Shown: positions 7,565-16,506 of the stretch, piece after piece
Layout of the letters: every line of letters begins with the position of its first letter
Position numbering within the stretch: position 1 is the stretch's first letter
The notes under the pieces: model-generated
What the model was told of the DNA's origin: nothing
Database searches by the model: none
Seen by the model: only the letters and a program-made list of their open reading frames with translations
Position numbers and translations under genes: made by a program
Assembly: GCA_017432165.1 (NCBI GenBank)
Contig: JAFRJS010000095.1
Span: forward strand, 1 to 64,000
Direction of reading: 5' to 3'
Source: Clostridia bacterium
Lineage (GTDB): Bacteria; Bacillota; Clostridia; Oscillospirales; Acutalibacteraceae
DNA: 64,000 bases

Positions 7565-7855
7565 ATGATAAGTAATGAAGTTGACTCAAAAACAAAAGCA
7601 AAAAGGAAATACAATGAAAAGACATACAAAAGGGTTTCAATCTATGTCAAAAATGAAGAAATGACAGTAATTGAAAAATTTTGTAAAGATAAAAATTATA
7701 GTAAAAATAATTTGTTTATTCAATCAATTAAAGAAAAAATCGAGAAGGAAACAGGGAAAAAATTTCAAGATTTATTAGTACAAATGCAGACAAACAAAAA
7801 AAGCGAAACGGCAAAAAGTGCGGAAGCTTCAGGAGCCGAAAACGGCGAGGAATAA
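7565..7855 (+). CDS. Ribbon-helix-helix transcriptional regulator
   Basis: 96 residues. Residues 21-28 (YKRVSIYV) form the DNA-contacting beta-strand of an Arc/CopG-type ribbon-helix-helix domain, followed by two helices to about residue 62; the C-terminal 35 residues are acidic and disordered. AAGGAGG precedes the ATG. The gene faces the leftward operon across three palindromic operators, so it very likely represses both its own promoter and the divergent one. Such regulators control maintenance or transfer in plasmids and integrative elements. Confidence 0.75.
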   Translation: MISNEVDSKTKAKRKYNEKTYKRVSIYVKNEEMTVIEKFCKDKNYSKNNLFIQSIKEKIEKETGKKFQDLLVQMQTNKKSETAKSAEASGAENGEE

Positions 7856-8384
7856 GCCGAAGAAGTCAAAAAAATAAATGCCGACTAAATTGCGTAAGTC
7901 AGCATTCAAGCGGTTTTCATGGGGGATAGTTTACATCAGAAGAAGCGGAGAGAGTAACAAAAAATATAAAAGTTACTCCCCCTAAATCTCTCAAAATTTT
8001 TTCAAAACACATTCTAAAAAGCTTCAATATAATGAGCCAAAAGTTACTCAAAATATTGAAGCCTTGTTTTTTTATTGCTTAAAACAAGTATGAAATATTA
8101 GAGTTTAAGCGTTTTTCACAGAGCCTTTGAAAATTTGAAGCTTAAGAATCAAAGATTTATATGATGAATACTGAGATTTTGATAAATTTGTATAGAGCTA
8201 TAAACTATTGATTATTTAACCTTTTTTAAATAATAATTTTCGTTGCAAAATTATTTGTCCATGTTTTAGATGAATGTTATTTTTTTGATGTTTTATTAAT
8301 TTTTATAAATAATATGATCTAAAAGATGCAAATTTTTGGTTTTTTAGAGGGTGTTATGAGAATATTTTTTAAGGAGAAGATTTT
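7856..8384. other. Non-coding interval with hairpins
   Basis: No convincing gene. It contains an imperfect hairpin AATGCCGACT/AGTCAGCATT near 7880-7910, a second GAGTAAC/GTTACTC hairpin near 7950-7976, and the terminator at 8021-8073. The rest (8080-8370) is AT-rich without visible structure. A good ribosome site (AAGGAG) for the next gene is at about 8372. Confidence 0.5.
8021..8073 (+). terminator. Rho-independent terminator
   Basis: GCTTCAATAT at 8021-8030 pairs with ATATTGAAGC at 8053-8062, followed by a run of seven T at 8066-8072. It would end transcripts from the RHH regulator side. Confidence 0.6.
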
Positions 8385-9767
8385 ATGACACCTGAAAACT
8401 TTGAATATCGCACAAGTCCACATTTTTTAAGGAACACATTGCATGGCACAGGAAAATATGATATGCCACTCATACCAAAACCAAAAATAGTTTCTGATGA
8501 TTTTATCAATTTAAGACTAATAGGTTTTGATAAGATAAAAGCCGATGATACCGAGCATTTTAATCGTATGGTCCATTTTTTTCTTTACGATTATAAATTT
8601 GAAAAAATTTGGAAGGAACCGGAAAAATATATAGAAACTTTAAAAAAATATAAAGCAGTTTTCACACCTGATTTTAGTATGTATACACAGATGCACAAAT
8701 TGCAACAATTGTATAACACTTTTAAAAATCGTTGGTGCGGAGCTTTTTTAGCTTCAAAGGGGATAAGAGTTATACCAACTGTAAGTTGGGGATTACCCTC
8801 TACATTTGATTTTTGCTTTGAAGGAATAGAAAAAGGTTCGTGTGTTGCGGTTTCGACATATATGGTTTCAGAGCATAACAATCATTCTGATCAAAAAGAA
8901 TTTTTTATGACCGGATATAATGAGATGCTAAAGCGTATAGAACCCGAATACATTATTTGTTATCATGAACCTTTTCCGGAAATGGAGGGGAATATAATTT
9001 GTGTGAATTACGAACTAAGTTCTTGGAGATATTTTAATACCGATGAGGCATATAGGCCTTCTAAATACTTTGAATATATTTCTGGAATTATAAACAAACC
9101 TAAAAATTGTGATATAATAAAGTCATATGGTTATGTTTTGGCAAATAATTTTAAAGGTATGGGAAGTGCTTACGGTGGAGATTGGAAACCCTCGCCAAAC
9201 AAATCGGACGACGCACGTTTTCTTGGAGAACCCGGAGAGAAAAAAGTAATATTTAATCGCAAAGGAGAAAAAATCGAAACTAAAATTGGAGCCGACGGGA
9301 AAGCCACTAAAGAGCGACATTATTCGGTACATCATAATCCAAAATTACATACTAACCCACACGATCATGAAATCGATTGGTCCAATGGCTATCCCAATCC
9401 CAGCTCGCCTATAAATTACTACGATGGGGTGCCCGAGTTTAAATTTTTTAGAGGTGATGATATGAGTAAAGAAATAAATATAGATTATCTGGATGATAGT
9501 TTGAATTTTCTGACCATAAGTGATTTTAAATGGTGCATGCAATCGGGCGGCGAAGTTGAGTTTTGTTGGAAAGGTAAAGTTTATTGTGCTTTTGGTAAAT
9601 TACAAAAAACACCTGATTCTAATGTACAGATGTATGTCAGCGAGGCATACAAACCAGAAACAGAAAAATGGTGTGATAATGCAGATGAAGTTTTGGAATA
9701 TGTAATTGACGGACAAAGATTAAGAGAAATTATAACAAAGGTAAAAGTTTGGGATAGGACGATATAA
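8385..9767 (+). CDS. DUF4417 protein fused to phage-type C-terminal modules
   Basis: 460 residues in three parts. Residues 38-215 match DUF4417 (FTPDFSMY at 93-100, NRWCGA at 115-120, IPTVSWG at 130-136, FDFCFEGI at 141-148), a family found in phages and integrative elements with no known activity. Residues 250-350 (KGMGSAYGGDW, RHYSVHHNPKLHTNPHDHEI) match a histidine-rich tail module seen at the ends of Firmicute phage head-morphogenesis-type proteins. Residues 370-460 (ISDFKWCMQSGGEVEF, RLREIITKVKVW) match a separate small domain usually found with that module. A terminator follows at 9791. Confidence 0.75.
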   Translation: MTPENFEYRTSPHFLRNTLHGTGKYDMPLIPKPKIVSDDFINLRLIGFDKIKADDTEHFNRMVHFFLYDYKFEKIWKEPEKYIETLKKYKAVFTPDFSMYTQMHKLQQLYNTFKNRWCGAFLASKGIRVIPTVSWGLPSTFDFCFEGIEKGSCVAVSTYMVSEHNNHSDQKEFFMTGYNEMLKRIEPEYIICYHEPFPEMEGNIICVNYELSSWRYFNTDEAYRPSKYFEYISGIINKPKNCDIIKSYGYVLANNFKGMGSAYGGDWKPSPNKSDDARFLGEPGEKKVIFNRKGEKIETKIGADGKATKERHYSVHHNPKLHTNPHDHEIDWSNGYPNPSSPINYYDGVPEFKFFRGDDMSKEINIDYLDDSLNFLTISDFKWCMQSGGEVEFCWKGKVYCAFGKLQKTPDSNVQMYVSEAYKPETEKWCDNADEVLEYVIDGQRLREIITKVKVWDRTI

Positions 9768-9790
9768 ATATATTTATGATGATAATTTTT

Positions 9791-9819
9791 AGCAGAGGTA
9801 AAAATTTAATGCCTCTGCT
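9791..9819 (+). terminator. Rho-independent terminator
   Basis: AGCAGAGG (9791-9798) pairs with CCTCTGCT (9812-9819) and is followed by GTTTTTATTT. It separates the DUF4417 gene from the tail module. Confidence 0.75.
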
Positions 9820-9857
9820 GTTTTTATTTAAATTTTAATATATAGGGAGGATAAATC

Positions 9858-10616
9858 ATGAGTTTTCTTGGAAATTATTTTAATTTTGCCGGAATAAATT
9901 CAAAAGATTTCGGGTTGAAAATAGTTTCAATAAATGGGAATTTAACCGATATTCCCTCAGGTTCGGGCTACGAATATCAAACTGTTTCAGCTATCAGAAA
10001 TCCAAAAAAGTTATTTTTGGGATTAAAGGAATCAAACGCTTTAGAATTTTCAATCGAAATAGTTTCGGAAAATCCCATTGATCTTCCGACTTTTCTAAGA
10101 ATTAAGCAATGGCTTTTCGGAAATATCGGGTACCAAAAGCTTCAGATTGAGAGTGAATGGTATGAAGATTTTTACTTTAATTGCATTTTGAAACCTACCG
10201 AAGATATTAAGTTTGGCGGAGAGTGTTTTGGTGTTAGATGCACAGTAGAATGCGATTCTTCCTATGCTTATACATTCCCCACGACTAAAACTTACACATT
10301 TGATTCGTCTATCATGAACCCTTTTGAGTTTGATAATCTATCAGCTGAAATTTATGGTTTGCGACCTATCATAGAGTTTAAACTTTCAAATTCGGGTAAA
10401 GATTTTAAGATTTTGAATTTGAAAACAAATAGAATTTTTGAAATGACTAATCTATCCCCTAATGAAATAATTACAGTCGATAATCAAAATGAGATTATCA
10501 CTTCAAACACAGGGTTAAACCGCTTTAAAAACCTATCAAGAGGGAAAAATCAAGGATATTTAAGTTTCACACATGTATCAACAAATTTGAGTGTTATGGG
10601 TATGCAGAATACTTGA
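9858..10616 (+). CDS. Phage distal tail (Dit-like) protein
   Basis: 252 residues. The N-terminal half (FNFAGINSKDFGLKIVSING, then the GLKESNALEFSIEI strand) fits the siphophage tail component / Dit family that forms the ring joining the tail tube to the tip; the second half is a beta-rich domain. It has a GGGAGG ribosome site and is directly followed by the large tail-associated protein, the usual Dit-Tal order. No tape-measure or tube gene precedes it, so a complete tail cannot be made from this locus. Confidence 0.75.
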   Translation: MSFLGNYFNFAGINSKDFGLKIVSINGNLTDIPSGSGYEYQTVSAIRNPKKLFLGLKESNALEFSIEIVSENPIDLPTFLRIKQWLFGNIGYQKLQIESEWYEDFYFNCILKPTEDIKFGGECFGVRCTVECDSSYAYTFPTTKTYTFDSSIMNPFEFDNLSAEIYGLRPIIEFKLSNSGKDFKILNLKTNRIFEMTNLSPNEIITVDNQNEIITSNTGLNRFKNLSRGKNQGYLSFTHVSTNLSVMGMQNT

Positions 10617-10660
10617 AAATTACTTATCAATTTGCAGTAAGGCTTGGAGGTGGATAAAAA

Positions 10661-13618
10661 ATGAACTTTGAATTTGATATAAATAAAAGCTACGAAATTC
10701 CATTGATAACGCTTTGCAATCCGGATTTTAGCGTTATTACCGATATTACAAATGTTACGAATTTACACATAAAGCCAAGATTCAATGCGGTTTCGGAAGT
10801 AAACTTTGATGTATGTCAAAACAATTTTTATGATTTAATCTCAAAGAATAGACTTATAAAGATTCAAGGTTTCGGGTACTTTGTGATTGTTTCGGTAGCT
10901 GAAACAAATGAAGTTACTTCGCCATATAAGTCAATTACCGCTTATTCTTATGAGTATACACTTAACTCAAAAGGTGCAAATATCAAAGATGGAACATACA
11001 AGTTTTATGACCCTGTAAACCCAAAAGATACGTTACTTCAAAAGTTTTTAGAAATTGCTCCTTCTTGGGAAATAGGTACAGTTAGCAGTGGCCTTTGGAA
11101 TAGATACCGAACTTTCGAAATACCCACAAATAGTCTTTACTCATTCCTTATGGAAGATGTAGAAAAAGCGTATGAGTGCATTTTTGATTTTGATACAGAA
11201 AACAAACTCATAAACGCTTATACTTCGGAAGATATTGTTAAAGACACTAACATAAGTCTTTCTTTCCATAACCTCATTAAAAACGTGAAGATTGAAGAAA
11301 CAACAAAAGACATAATCACTTGCCTTAGCGTGCATGGCTCCGGCGATTTTACTATTAGTGAGGTGAATCCTTTAGGAACATCAAATATTTATGACTTTTC
11401 TTACTACCTAAACGAAAATTGGATGCAAAAATCTTTGATAGATGCTATCAAAAAGTGGGATAAAAAAGTTAAAGATTCTGAAAAAACATACTCCGAAAAT
11501 TTTTCAAAACTTAGGGATTTAAACGCAGAACTTTTAAAGCTTCAAGGTGAACTTGCAACTTTGCAGAATAACCTAAAAACACAGGAACAAGTAAGAAGCG
11601 CCCAGATGCCAAACATTTCAAAATCAGTAGTAAATAAAATCAATGGTTTGAATAAAAAACTTTCCGCAAAACAAAAAGAGATTGATTCAAAAAATAAGGA
11701 AATATCGAAAGTTCAAAAGACTTTGCAAGATATAAACACTAGTCTTAAGTTTGCTAATAACTTTACGAAAAAGCAGCTTTTAGAGCTTGACAGTTTTATT
11801 TTCGAAGCAAGCTATACCAATTCAAATTTTGTTGTAACCGATAAAATGACAACGACCGAAATTCAAGACATGAGCAAGCAACTTTTGGAGCGTGGCAAAA
11901 AAGAAATGAAAAAACTTTCGCAGCCCTCTTTTACGTTTAGTATGGAGCTTGCGAATTTTTTATTTGCCGAAAAGTTTAAGCCTTTCATAGATGAACTGAA
12001 GCTTGGAAGTTTAATTCATGCCGAAGTTAAGGAAGATGTCTGGGTTTCGCCAATACTTTTAGAAATTGATATTGACTATGATAATCCAGAAAACTTTACT
12101 ATGACTTTTGGCAACAAGTTTCGTTTAGAAACGAGCGAATGGACTTTTAATGAGCTTTTTAATCAAAGTAAGACAACAAATTCGGTTTCAAGAAATTACA
12201 GTAGTCTAATTGCACCAATCAAAAACGGCGGTCTTAACGATCAAGTTACAGCTTACATGCAAAATTCTCTAAATGCTGCAAATCAAGAGATAATAAGCTC
12301 AGAAAATCAAGATATCTCGGTTGGTAGTTATGGTATTAAAGGCAGAAAAAAGCTTGATGATGGCAATTTTGATAATCATCAATTAATGATAACTAATAAC
12401 CTGATTTGTATGACCGATGATAATTGGCAGACAAGCAAACTTGCACTGGGCAGCATAAATGACAATTATGGTGTGATTGCAGATACGATTGTCGGTAAAC
12501 TTATTGCCGGAAATGAGCTGACAATTACAAATAAAAACAACAGTTTCAAGCTTGACGGAAGCGGAGCAACACTTAAAAATGCAAGTTTAATTATCGAAAG
12601 TGGAAACTCTAAGATAATTCAGAATGCAAAAGATGGATTTAAAATCCAGAAAAAAGAGAATAACAGCTGGAAAAACAAGTTTTACGCAGATTCAAGCGGA
12701 GATTTACACCTGACAGGTAAAATCAATATTGCCAAGAATAGCCATGTCGGAGGTCTTGAAATTACCGATAATTCTATAAAAAGTTCTAATGGAAATATTG
12801 TTTTAGAAAGTAATGGTAATGCTAAAATCGGAGCTTTAAAGATTGATGGGAACAATGCACGCTTTGACGGAACGATACGAGCTGACAGAATTGAAGGGCA
12901 AATTGTTAATAATCAGATTAGCCATAATACTGTTACAGGTTCGAAGCTAAACTACGGAACAATAACGAGACGTGAAATAGGTAATAGGGCAGTCGGAAAT
13001 ACTGAAATTATCAGAACCGGGAGTGCAGGGCTTGACAGTATTTACGTAACGCATGCATATATTGACGATTTGTATGTGAAAAAGACAGGAACTTTTGCCG
13101 GAGAGTGCAGATGGACAGATGGAGGTAAAGTTTCAACAATTAGGCAATCCGGCGGAAGATTAGTTTTAGAAGCGAATGATTTAATGGAAATTAAATGTCC
13201 ACAAAATAGCGGAGTTGCAATAAAAGGGAAAACGGCAATAGTTGGAGCTACAGTGATTTTTGGGGATTTCATTGTTGCTGACGGCTATAATAAACACTGT
13301 ATGCAGTCAACTAAGCATTATGGTAAACGGCTTATAAATGCTTATGAAACTGCCGAGTGTTATTATGGAGATATAGGGGAAAGTGAAATAAAAAATGGTC
13401 TTTGTCAGATTGACATAGACCCTATTTTTGCGGAATGTGTAAATCTAGAAACTGGTTATCAAGTTTTCCTTAGTCCTTACGGAAAAGGAGAACTTTTTGT
13501 TTTGGAACGTTTTGAAAACTGCTTTATAGTTTGCGGGGATAACATGAAATTTGGTTGGGAGTTAAAAGCTAAACGCATAGGCTTTGAAAATAAAAGGCTT
13601 GAAAAATATAAAGAATAA
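10661..13618 (+). CDS. Phage tail-associated (Tal-type) spike protein
   Basis: 985 residues. The first roughly 260 and 370-500 residues resemble the hub domain of prophage tail endopeptidase-like proteins, split by a long coiled coil at about 264-365 (heptads such as LNAELLKLQGELATLQNNL). The C-terminal half is made of repeated glycine/asparagine-rich beta segments (NGNIVLESNGNAKIGALKI) like a trimeric spike, ending in a domain with YGDIGES and KAKRIGFENKRLEKYK, which I recognise from clostridial tail proteins. It forms the tail hub and host contact. The frame is intact. Confidence 0.75.
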   Translation: MNFEFDINKSYEIPLITLCNPDFSVITDITNVTNLHIKPRFNAVSEVNFDVCQNNFYDLISKNRLIKIQGFGYFVIVSVAETNEVTSPYKSITAYSYEYTLNSKGANIKDGTYKFYDPVNPKDTLLQKFLEIAPSWEIGTVSSGLWNRYRTFEIPTNSLYSFLMEDVEKAYECIFDFDTENKLINAYTSEDIVKDTNISLSFHNLIKNVKIEETTKDIITCLSVHGSGDFTISEVNPLGTSNIYDFSYYLNENWMQKSLIDAIKKWDKKVKDSEKTYSENFSKLRDLNAELLKLQGELATLQNNLKTQEQVRSAQMPNISKSVVNKINGLNKKLSAKQKEIDSKNKEISKVQKTLQDINTSLKFANNFTKKQLLELDSFIFEASYTNSNFVVTDKMTTTEIQDMSKQLLERGKKEMKKLSQPSFTFSMELANFLFAEKFKPFIDELKLGSLIHAEVKEDVWVSPILLEIDIDYDNPENFTMTFGNKFRLETSEWTFNELFNQSKTTNSVSRNYSSLIAPIKNGGLNDQVTAYMQNSLNAANQEIISSENQDISVGSYGIKGRKKLDDGNFDNHQLMITNNLICMTDDNWQTSKLALGSINDNYGVIADTIVGKLIAGNELTITNKNNSFKLDGSGATLKNASLIIESGNSKIIQNAKDGFKIQKKENNSWKNKFYADSSGDLHLTGKINIAKNSHVGGLEITDNSIKSSNGNIVLESNGNAKIGALKIDGNNARFDGTIRADRIEGQIVNNQISHNTVTGSKLNYGTITRREIGNRAVGNTEIIRTGSAGLDSIYVTHAYIDDLYVKKTGTFAGECRWTDGGKVSTIRQSGGRLVLEANDLMEIKCPQNSGVAIKGKTAIVGATVIFGDFIVADGYNKHCMQSTKHYGKRLINAYETAECYYGDIGESEIKNGLCQIDIDPIFAECVNLETGYQVFLSPYGKGELFVLERFENCFIVCGDNMKFGWELKAKRIGFENKRLEKYKE

Positions 13619-13622
13619 AAAT

Positions 13623-13651
13623 ACCACTCATCAAAATAATTGATAAGTGGT
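13623..13651. terminator. Bidirectional hairpin terminator
   Basis: ACCACTCATCAA and TTGATAAGTGGT form an almost perfect stem between the convergent Tal gene and the first toxin gene. Confidence 0.6.
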
Positions 13652-13666
13652 TAAATTTGATATTTA

Positions 13667-13942
13667 CTAAAAAAGATCACTATGTGTACCTGTGCGTACT
13701 AAAGACAAAATAAGTTTATCATCTATAAATTGATAAATTAAAAGCCAATCGGGCTTTATATGGCATTCGTAATAATCCGAATAACTTCCGGATAATCTAT
13801 GCGCATTGTTTTTAATAGGCAATGATTCGCCGTTTGCCAATTTTTTGACTACATTTTTAAGAAGCGTAACATCGAAACCGCGCATTTTCATTTTTTTAAG
13901 TTCTTTTTTAAATTTGGAAGTTGGAATCACCTCATATTTCAA
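13667..13942 (-). CDS. YafQ-type RelE-superfamily toxin (pair 1)
   Basis: 91 residues, complete for a YafQ/RelE-type mRNA interferase that cuts mRNA on the ribosome. Visible hallmarks are the KFKKELKKMKMRG start, the HRLSGSYSDYYECHI core and the ending RTGTHSDLF with a histidine near the C-terminus, as in YafQ. Its ATG overlaps the antitoxin stop by 4 bases, so the two are translationally coupled. It lies on the strand opposite to the tail genes, as an inserted module. Confidence 0.85.
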   Translation of the reverse strand: MKYEVIPTSKFKKELKKMKMRGFDVTLLKNVVKKLANGESLPIKNNAHRLSGSYSDYYECHIKPDWLLIYQFIDDKLILSLVRTGTHSDLF

Positions 13943-14223
13943 GCTAACAACTCCTCAAACATTTTATCTACATCTTTATATGATTTACTGAAATTACCGC
14001 TTTTTTTCATTTCTTCGACTTCTTGAATTGCCTCTATAGTTTCAGCATTTGGAATATGAGTTTTAAGTTCAAAAGGTATTCGTTGCTCTCTGACCGATTG
14101 TTTTAAAAACATATTTATGGCAGTAGTCATATTTAAACCAAACTCAGCGAAAAGCCGTTCAGCTTGTATTTTTGTTGTCTCATCCATGCGGATATTCATG
14201 TTTACACTTTTTGCAGTTCGCAT
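13939..14223 (-). CDS. RelB/DinJ-family antitoxin (pair 1)
   Basis: 94 residues from the ATG at 14221-14223, chosen over an upstream start because AAAGGGG lies 9 bases before it. The N-terminus (VNMNIRMDETTK) is the ribbon-helix-helix DNA-binding part, with the family pattern LFAEFGLNMTTAINMFLKQ at about 28-46, followed by RIPFEL. The C-terminus would wrap the toxin. Promoter at 14257-14285. Confidence 0.85.
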   Translation of the reverse strand: MRTAKSVNMNIRMDETTKIQAERLFAEFGLNMTTAINMFLKQSVREQRIPFELKTHIPNAETIEAIQEVEEMKKSGNFSKSYKDVDKMFEELLA

Positions 14224-14256
14224 TATAAAAACCCCTTTCATAATTAATATATTCAT

Positions 14257-14285
14257 ATTATATCATATTGTGCACGCATTGTAAA
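14257..14285 (-). promoter_or_regulatory. Promoter of toxin-antitoxin pair 1
   Basis: Minus-strand TTTACA (14280-14285), 17-base spacer, TATAAT (14257-14262). The spacer holds a GTGCAC palindrome, a candidate operator for the RelB-type protein. Layout is the same as for pair 2. Confidence 0.6.
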
Positions 14286-14300
14286 TATATTTTGCAAATT

Positions 14301-14322
14301 AAAAAAGAGGCATTAAAGCCTC
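14301..14322 (-). terminator. Rho-independent terminator behind the antitoxin relic
   Basis: On the minus strand GAGGC pairs with GCCTC (14307-14322) followed by six T (14301-14306). Confidence 0.65.
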
Positions 14323-14337
14323 AATATTGTTAATTAG

Positions 14338-14496
14338 TTAATGCATTGTTTTTAGCTCATCTATTGTTTTTACTACGATTTTTCCGTTTTTTAGTTCTTC
14401 TATGGACTTTGCAAGAGCCTTTTGATTAGACTATGAATAAAATAAATCCGAATTGCTTTTAGAATCTTCATCGATATTAATCTTTATTGTTGACAT
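14338..14496 (-). pseudogene. RelB-type antitoxin relic
   Basis: A 53-codon frame opens with ATG (14494-14496) as MSTIKINIDED, the start of a RelB-like protein, then meets an in-frame TAG at 14431-14433 and continues with QKALAKSIEELKNGKIVV to a TAA at 14338. The central helices of the antitoxin are missing. No toxin gene follows it, so this looks like the remains of a third toxin-antitoxin module between two intact ones. Confidence 0.6.
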
Positions 14497-14531
14497 TTTT
14501 AAGAATATCCTTTCGTTGCAATTATTTTTTG

Positions 14532-14804
14532 CTAAAAAAGATCACTGTGTGTACCTGTACGATAGAGTGAAAGAAGTGAAATTTCTTTATCCACTTTATA
14601 GATAAGTACCCAGTCGTTACCGATATGGCAATCCATATATCCTTTAAATTCACCAATTAAAGGGTGATTTAAATACTTTTCAGGCAAAGGTTTTTCGTTT
14701 GCAAGCATAACTATAACTTCTTTTAAAGCATTCATATTAAAGTTTCTCTTTTTCAGGGTTTTCAGATCTTTTTTAAACTTATTATGATATTTAATTTTCA
14801 GCAT
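14532..14804 (-). CDS. YafQ-type RelE-superfamily toxin (pair 2)
   Basis: 90 residues from the ATG at 14802-14804; an upstream TTG at 14831 is in frame but lies within the antitoxin gene. It shares layout and the ending YRTGTHSDLF with the pair-1 toxin, and has the same NKFKKDLKTLKKRNF start and DCHIGNDWVLIYK core. Expected to cut ribosome-bound mRNA when its antitoxin is lost. It follows the antitoxin by 7 bases. Confidence 0.85.
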   Translation of the reverse strand: MLKIKYHNKFKKDLKTLKKRNFNMNALKEVIVMLANEKPLPEKYLNHPLIGEFKGYMDCHIGNDWVLIYKVDKEISLLSLYRTGTHSDLF

Positions 14805-14811
14805 AACTTTA

Positions 14812-15078
14812 TTATATTTCCAAATCCTCAAATAATTCTTCGGAACTGCTAAATTTTTTGCTCATTCCGATGCCTTTTTCGGATTCTCTGAGAACTTTTT
14901 TGGTTTCTTCGTTTGGAATATCAAGTTTAAGTTTAAAAGGAATGCCATGTTCCCGAATAGACTGCCTTAAAAAAATATTTACAGCAGTTGTTAAGTCCAT
15001 ACCAAGTTCAGCAAAAATCATTTTTGCATTATCTTTTACTTCTCTATCCACACGGATATTCATTGTTGTAGCACTCAT
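14812..15078 (-). CDS. RelB/DinJ-family antitoxin (pair 2)
   Basis: 88 residues from the ATG at 15076-15078, preceded by GGGAGGAATTAATT. Longer upstream extension is rejected because it crosses the promoter. TTMNIRVDREVKD is the DNA-binding strand, then LGMDLTTAVNIFLRQSIREH matches the antitoxin core and is clearly related to the pair-1 protein (IPFKL versus IPFEL). It should neutralise the adjacent YafQ toxin and repress the operon. Confidence 0.85.
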   Translation of the reverse strand: MSATTMNIRVDREVKDNAKMIFAELGMDLTTAVNIFLRQSIREHGIPFKLKLDIPNEETKKVLRESEKGIGMSKKFSSSEELFEDLEI

Positions 15079-15108
15079 AATTAATTCCTCCCTTTTTAGT
15101 ATATGATT

Positions 15109-15137
15109 ATTATAACATGTTGTGATTACAATGTAAA
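15109..15137 (-). promoter_or_regulatory. Promoter of toxin-antitoxin pair 2
   Basis: Minus-strand TTTACA (15132-15137), 17-base spacer, TATAAT (15109-15114). The spacer carries TTGTAATCACAA, an imperfect palindrome likely bound by the antitoxin. Confidence 0.6.
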
Positions 15138-15184
15138 TACATAAAACGAATTTTTGTAAATTAAAAAAAGAAGGTGAATAAACA

Positions 15185-15555
15185 TTGGATTCATACGTTA
15201 CAAGACTACAAGACATAGAACTAATTGCCGGAGATAGCAAAATAGTTTTAGAGTTTCAAGTTTTCTATGAGGACGGCGAACCGCTCGACTTACAAGATGA
15301 TAGTGCAAAATGGTATCTTTCACCTATCGGTATGAAACATAGCCCAATTCTTGTAAGGATTGCACTATTCTTCGGGACGGCGATGCTGAAACAGGATATC
15401 TATATTACAGATTTACAGTTAGCTTAGACCAAGCTGACACAGAAAACTTATATGGAAAATATGTTCATCAGCCTGTTTTGACCACCCGAAAAGGTCAAAA
15501 ATTCAGACGTGCTGAAGGATATATAACTTTTAAATCTCAAATTAAAGAAAATTAG
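15185..15555 (+). pseudogene. Frameshifted BppU-like baseplate/tail protein
   Basis: The frame starts at TTG 15185 with AAGGTGA upstream. Residues 1-50 (DIELIAGDSKIVLEFQVFYEDG, AKWYLSPIG) match the start of the small BppU-type tail proteins. After about 15345 the match moves to another frame (ILRDGDAETGYLYYRF, then YGKYVHQPVL, FRRAEGYITF) and runs to TAG at 15553-15555. The typical HQPVL ... RAEG end of the family is thus out of frame. One indel near 15335-15365 explains it. Confidence 0.65.
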
Positions 15556-15571
15556 AAAGGATTGATTTTTT

Positions 15572-15997
15572 ATGATAACAAAATATCAAGCAGATCTTGA
15601 AAATAACCATGTTAGAGGAATTACCAATTATACTCCGCCAACTTACACTTACATCGGTTTATCAACTGTGGCGATTGATGATTCGGGAATGCTGCCCGAA
15701 AACGCTGAACCCGATGCTTCAACCGGATATGCAAGGATAAAAGTTCGCAATAATTCTGAAACTTGGAATGACTCTGCAAATGGTGTGATTTCAAACAAAA
15801 TACGTCTTGAGTTTCCAAATGAATTCACTTCAAATGCGGGAATTGCAAGATATATTTTTGAGCTTGATGAGTCAGGGAAAGTAATGTACTACTCGCAGCT
15901 TACTCAAGAAATAACTTTATATCAAGGAATGAACATATTTTTTGCAGCTGGTGATATTACTTTTGAACGTACAAATCAAACCTCGGTTTCAAGTTAA
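15572..15997 (+). CDS. Phage tail fibre-type protein
   Basis: 141 residues, intact. The pattern YIGLSTVAIDDSG ... GYARIKV ... WNDSANGVISNKIRLEFP ... GIARYIFELDESG ... LTQEITLYQG is that of virion or tail-fibre proteins found in many Firmicute and enterobacterial phages, where an acetyl/short beta domain caps a fibre. It has an AGAAAGGA ribosome site and follows the frameshifted BppU-like gene by 16 bases. Part of the fibre block. Confidence 0.65.
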   Translation: MITKYQADLENNHVRGITNYTPPTYTYIGLSTVAIDDSGMLPENAEPDASTGYARIKVRNNSETWNDSANGVISNKIRLEFPNEFTSNAGIARYIFELDESGKVMYYSQLTQEITLYQGMNIFFAAGDITFERTNQTSVSS

Positions 15998-16015
15998 AAA
16001 AAGAAGTGAAAACAG

Positions 16016-16492
16016 ATGAATAAGATACTTAAAATCTATATAAAAAATGACCCTGTTTTTAAATATGTGGTTGAAGATTATCCTTTTTACGAGGGGATAT
16101 TTTTTCATGTAACAGACTATTCGGAAATGCACGTTTTGCATACTCATTATACCTTTAGAAATCGCATTAATATGGGAAATCAGGTAATCAATATATCTGA
16201 AAATCTAAGATCAAGTTTACATCTTAAACCTAGAATGTTGGAAATGCCAACAGTTTTAAATGTAGTTATAAAGTCAAATCTTAAATCAAAAATCACACTT
16301 AAAGATTATCAAAAATCAAGATTCAAATTGCGATTAGGAGTGTGTGTTCAGATGAGAGATAAAACATGCTTTAAAAGCAGTGCCACAGCCCACTTAATCA
16401 GAATGACAAAATTAAAAACTCACGATCCATTTATCCTTAGAAACCGAGATGCTATGCGGCTTAGTGATATGGACGGAGAAATAATTATTTAA
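16016..16492 (+). CDS. Phage tail-region protein, unknown
   Basis: 158 residues, basic, no signal peptide or membrane segment. It starts MNKILKIYIKNDPVF behind AAGAAGTGA, 18 bases after the fibre gene, and is followed 14 bases later by the next fibre gene. The first half looks beta-rich. I do not recognise the family; its place between fibre genes suggests a structural or fibre-assembly part. Confidence 0.5.
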   Translation: MNKILKIYIKNDPVFKYVVEDYPFYEGIFFHVTDYSEMHVLHTHYTFRNRINMGNQVINISENLRSSLHLKPRMLEMPTVLNVVIKSNLKSKITLKDYQKSRFKLRLGVCVQMRDKTCFKSSATAHLIRMTKLKTHDPFILRNRDAMRLSDMDGEIII

Positions 16493-16506
16493 AGGAGTGA
16501 TTATAC

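Noticed and set aside
7565-7855. Possible CRISPR-like repeats near 7422-7552
   Set aside because: Only three 18-base palindromes with uneven spacing (44 and 69 bases) in promoters; this is an operator layout, not an array.
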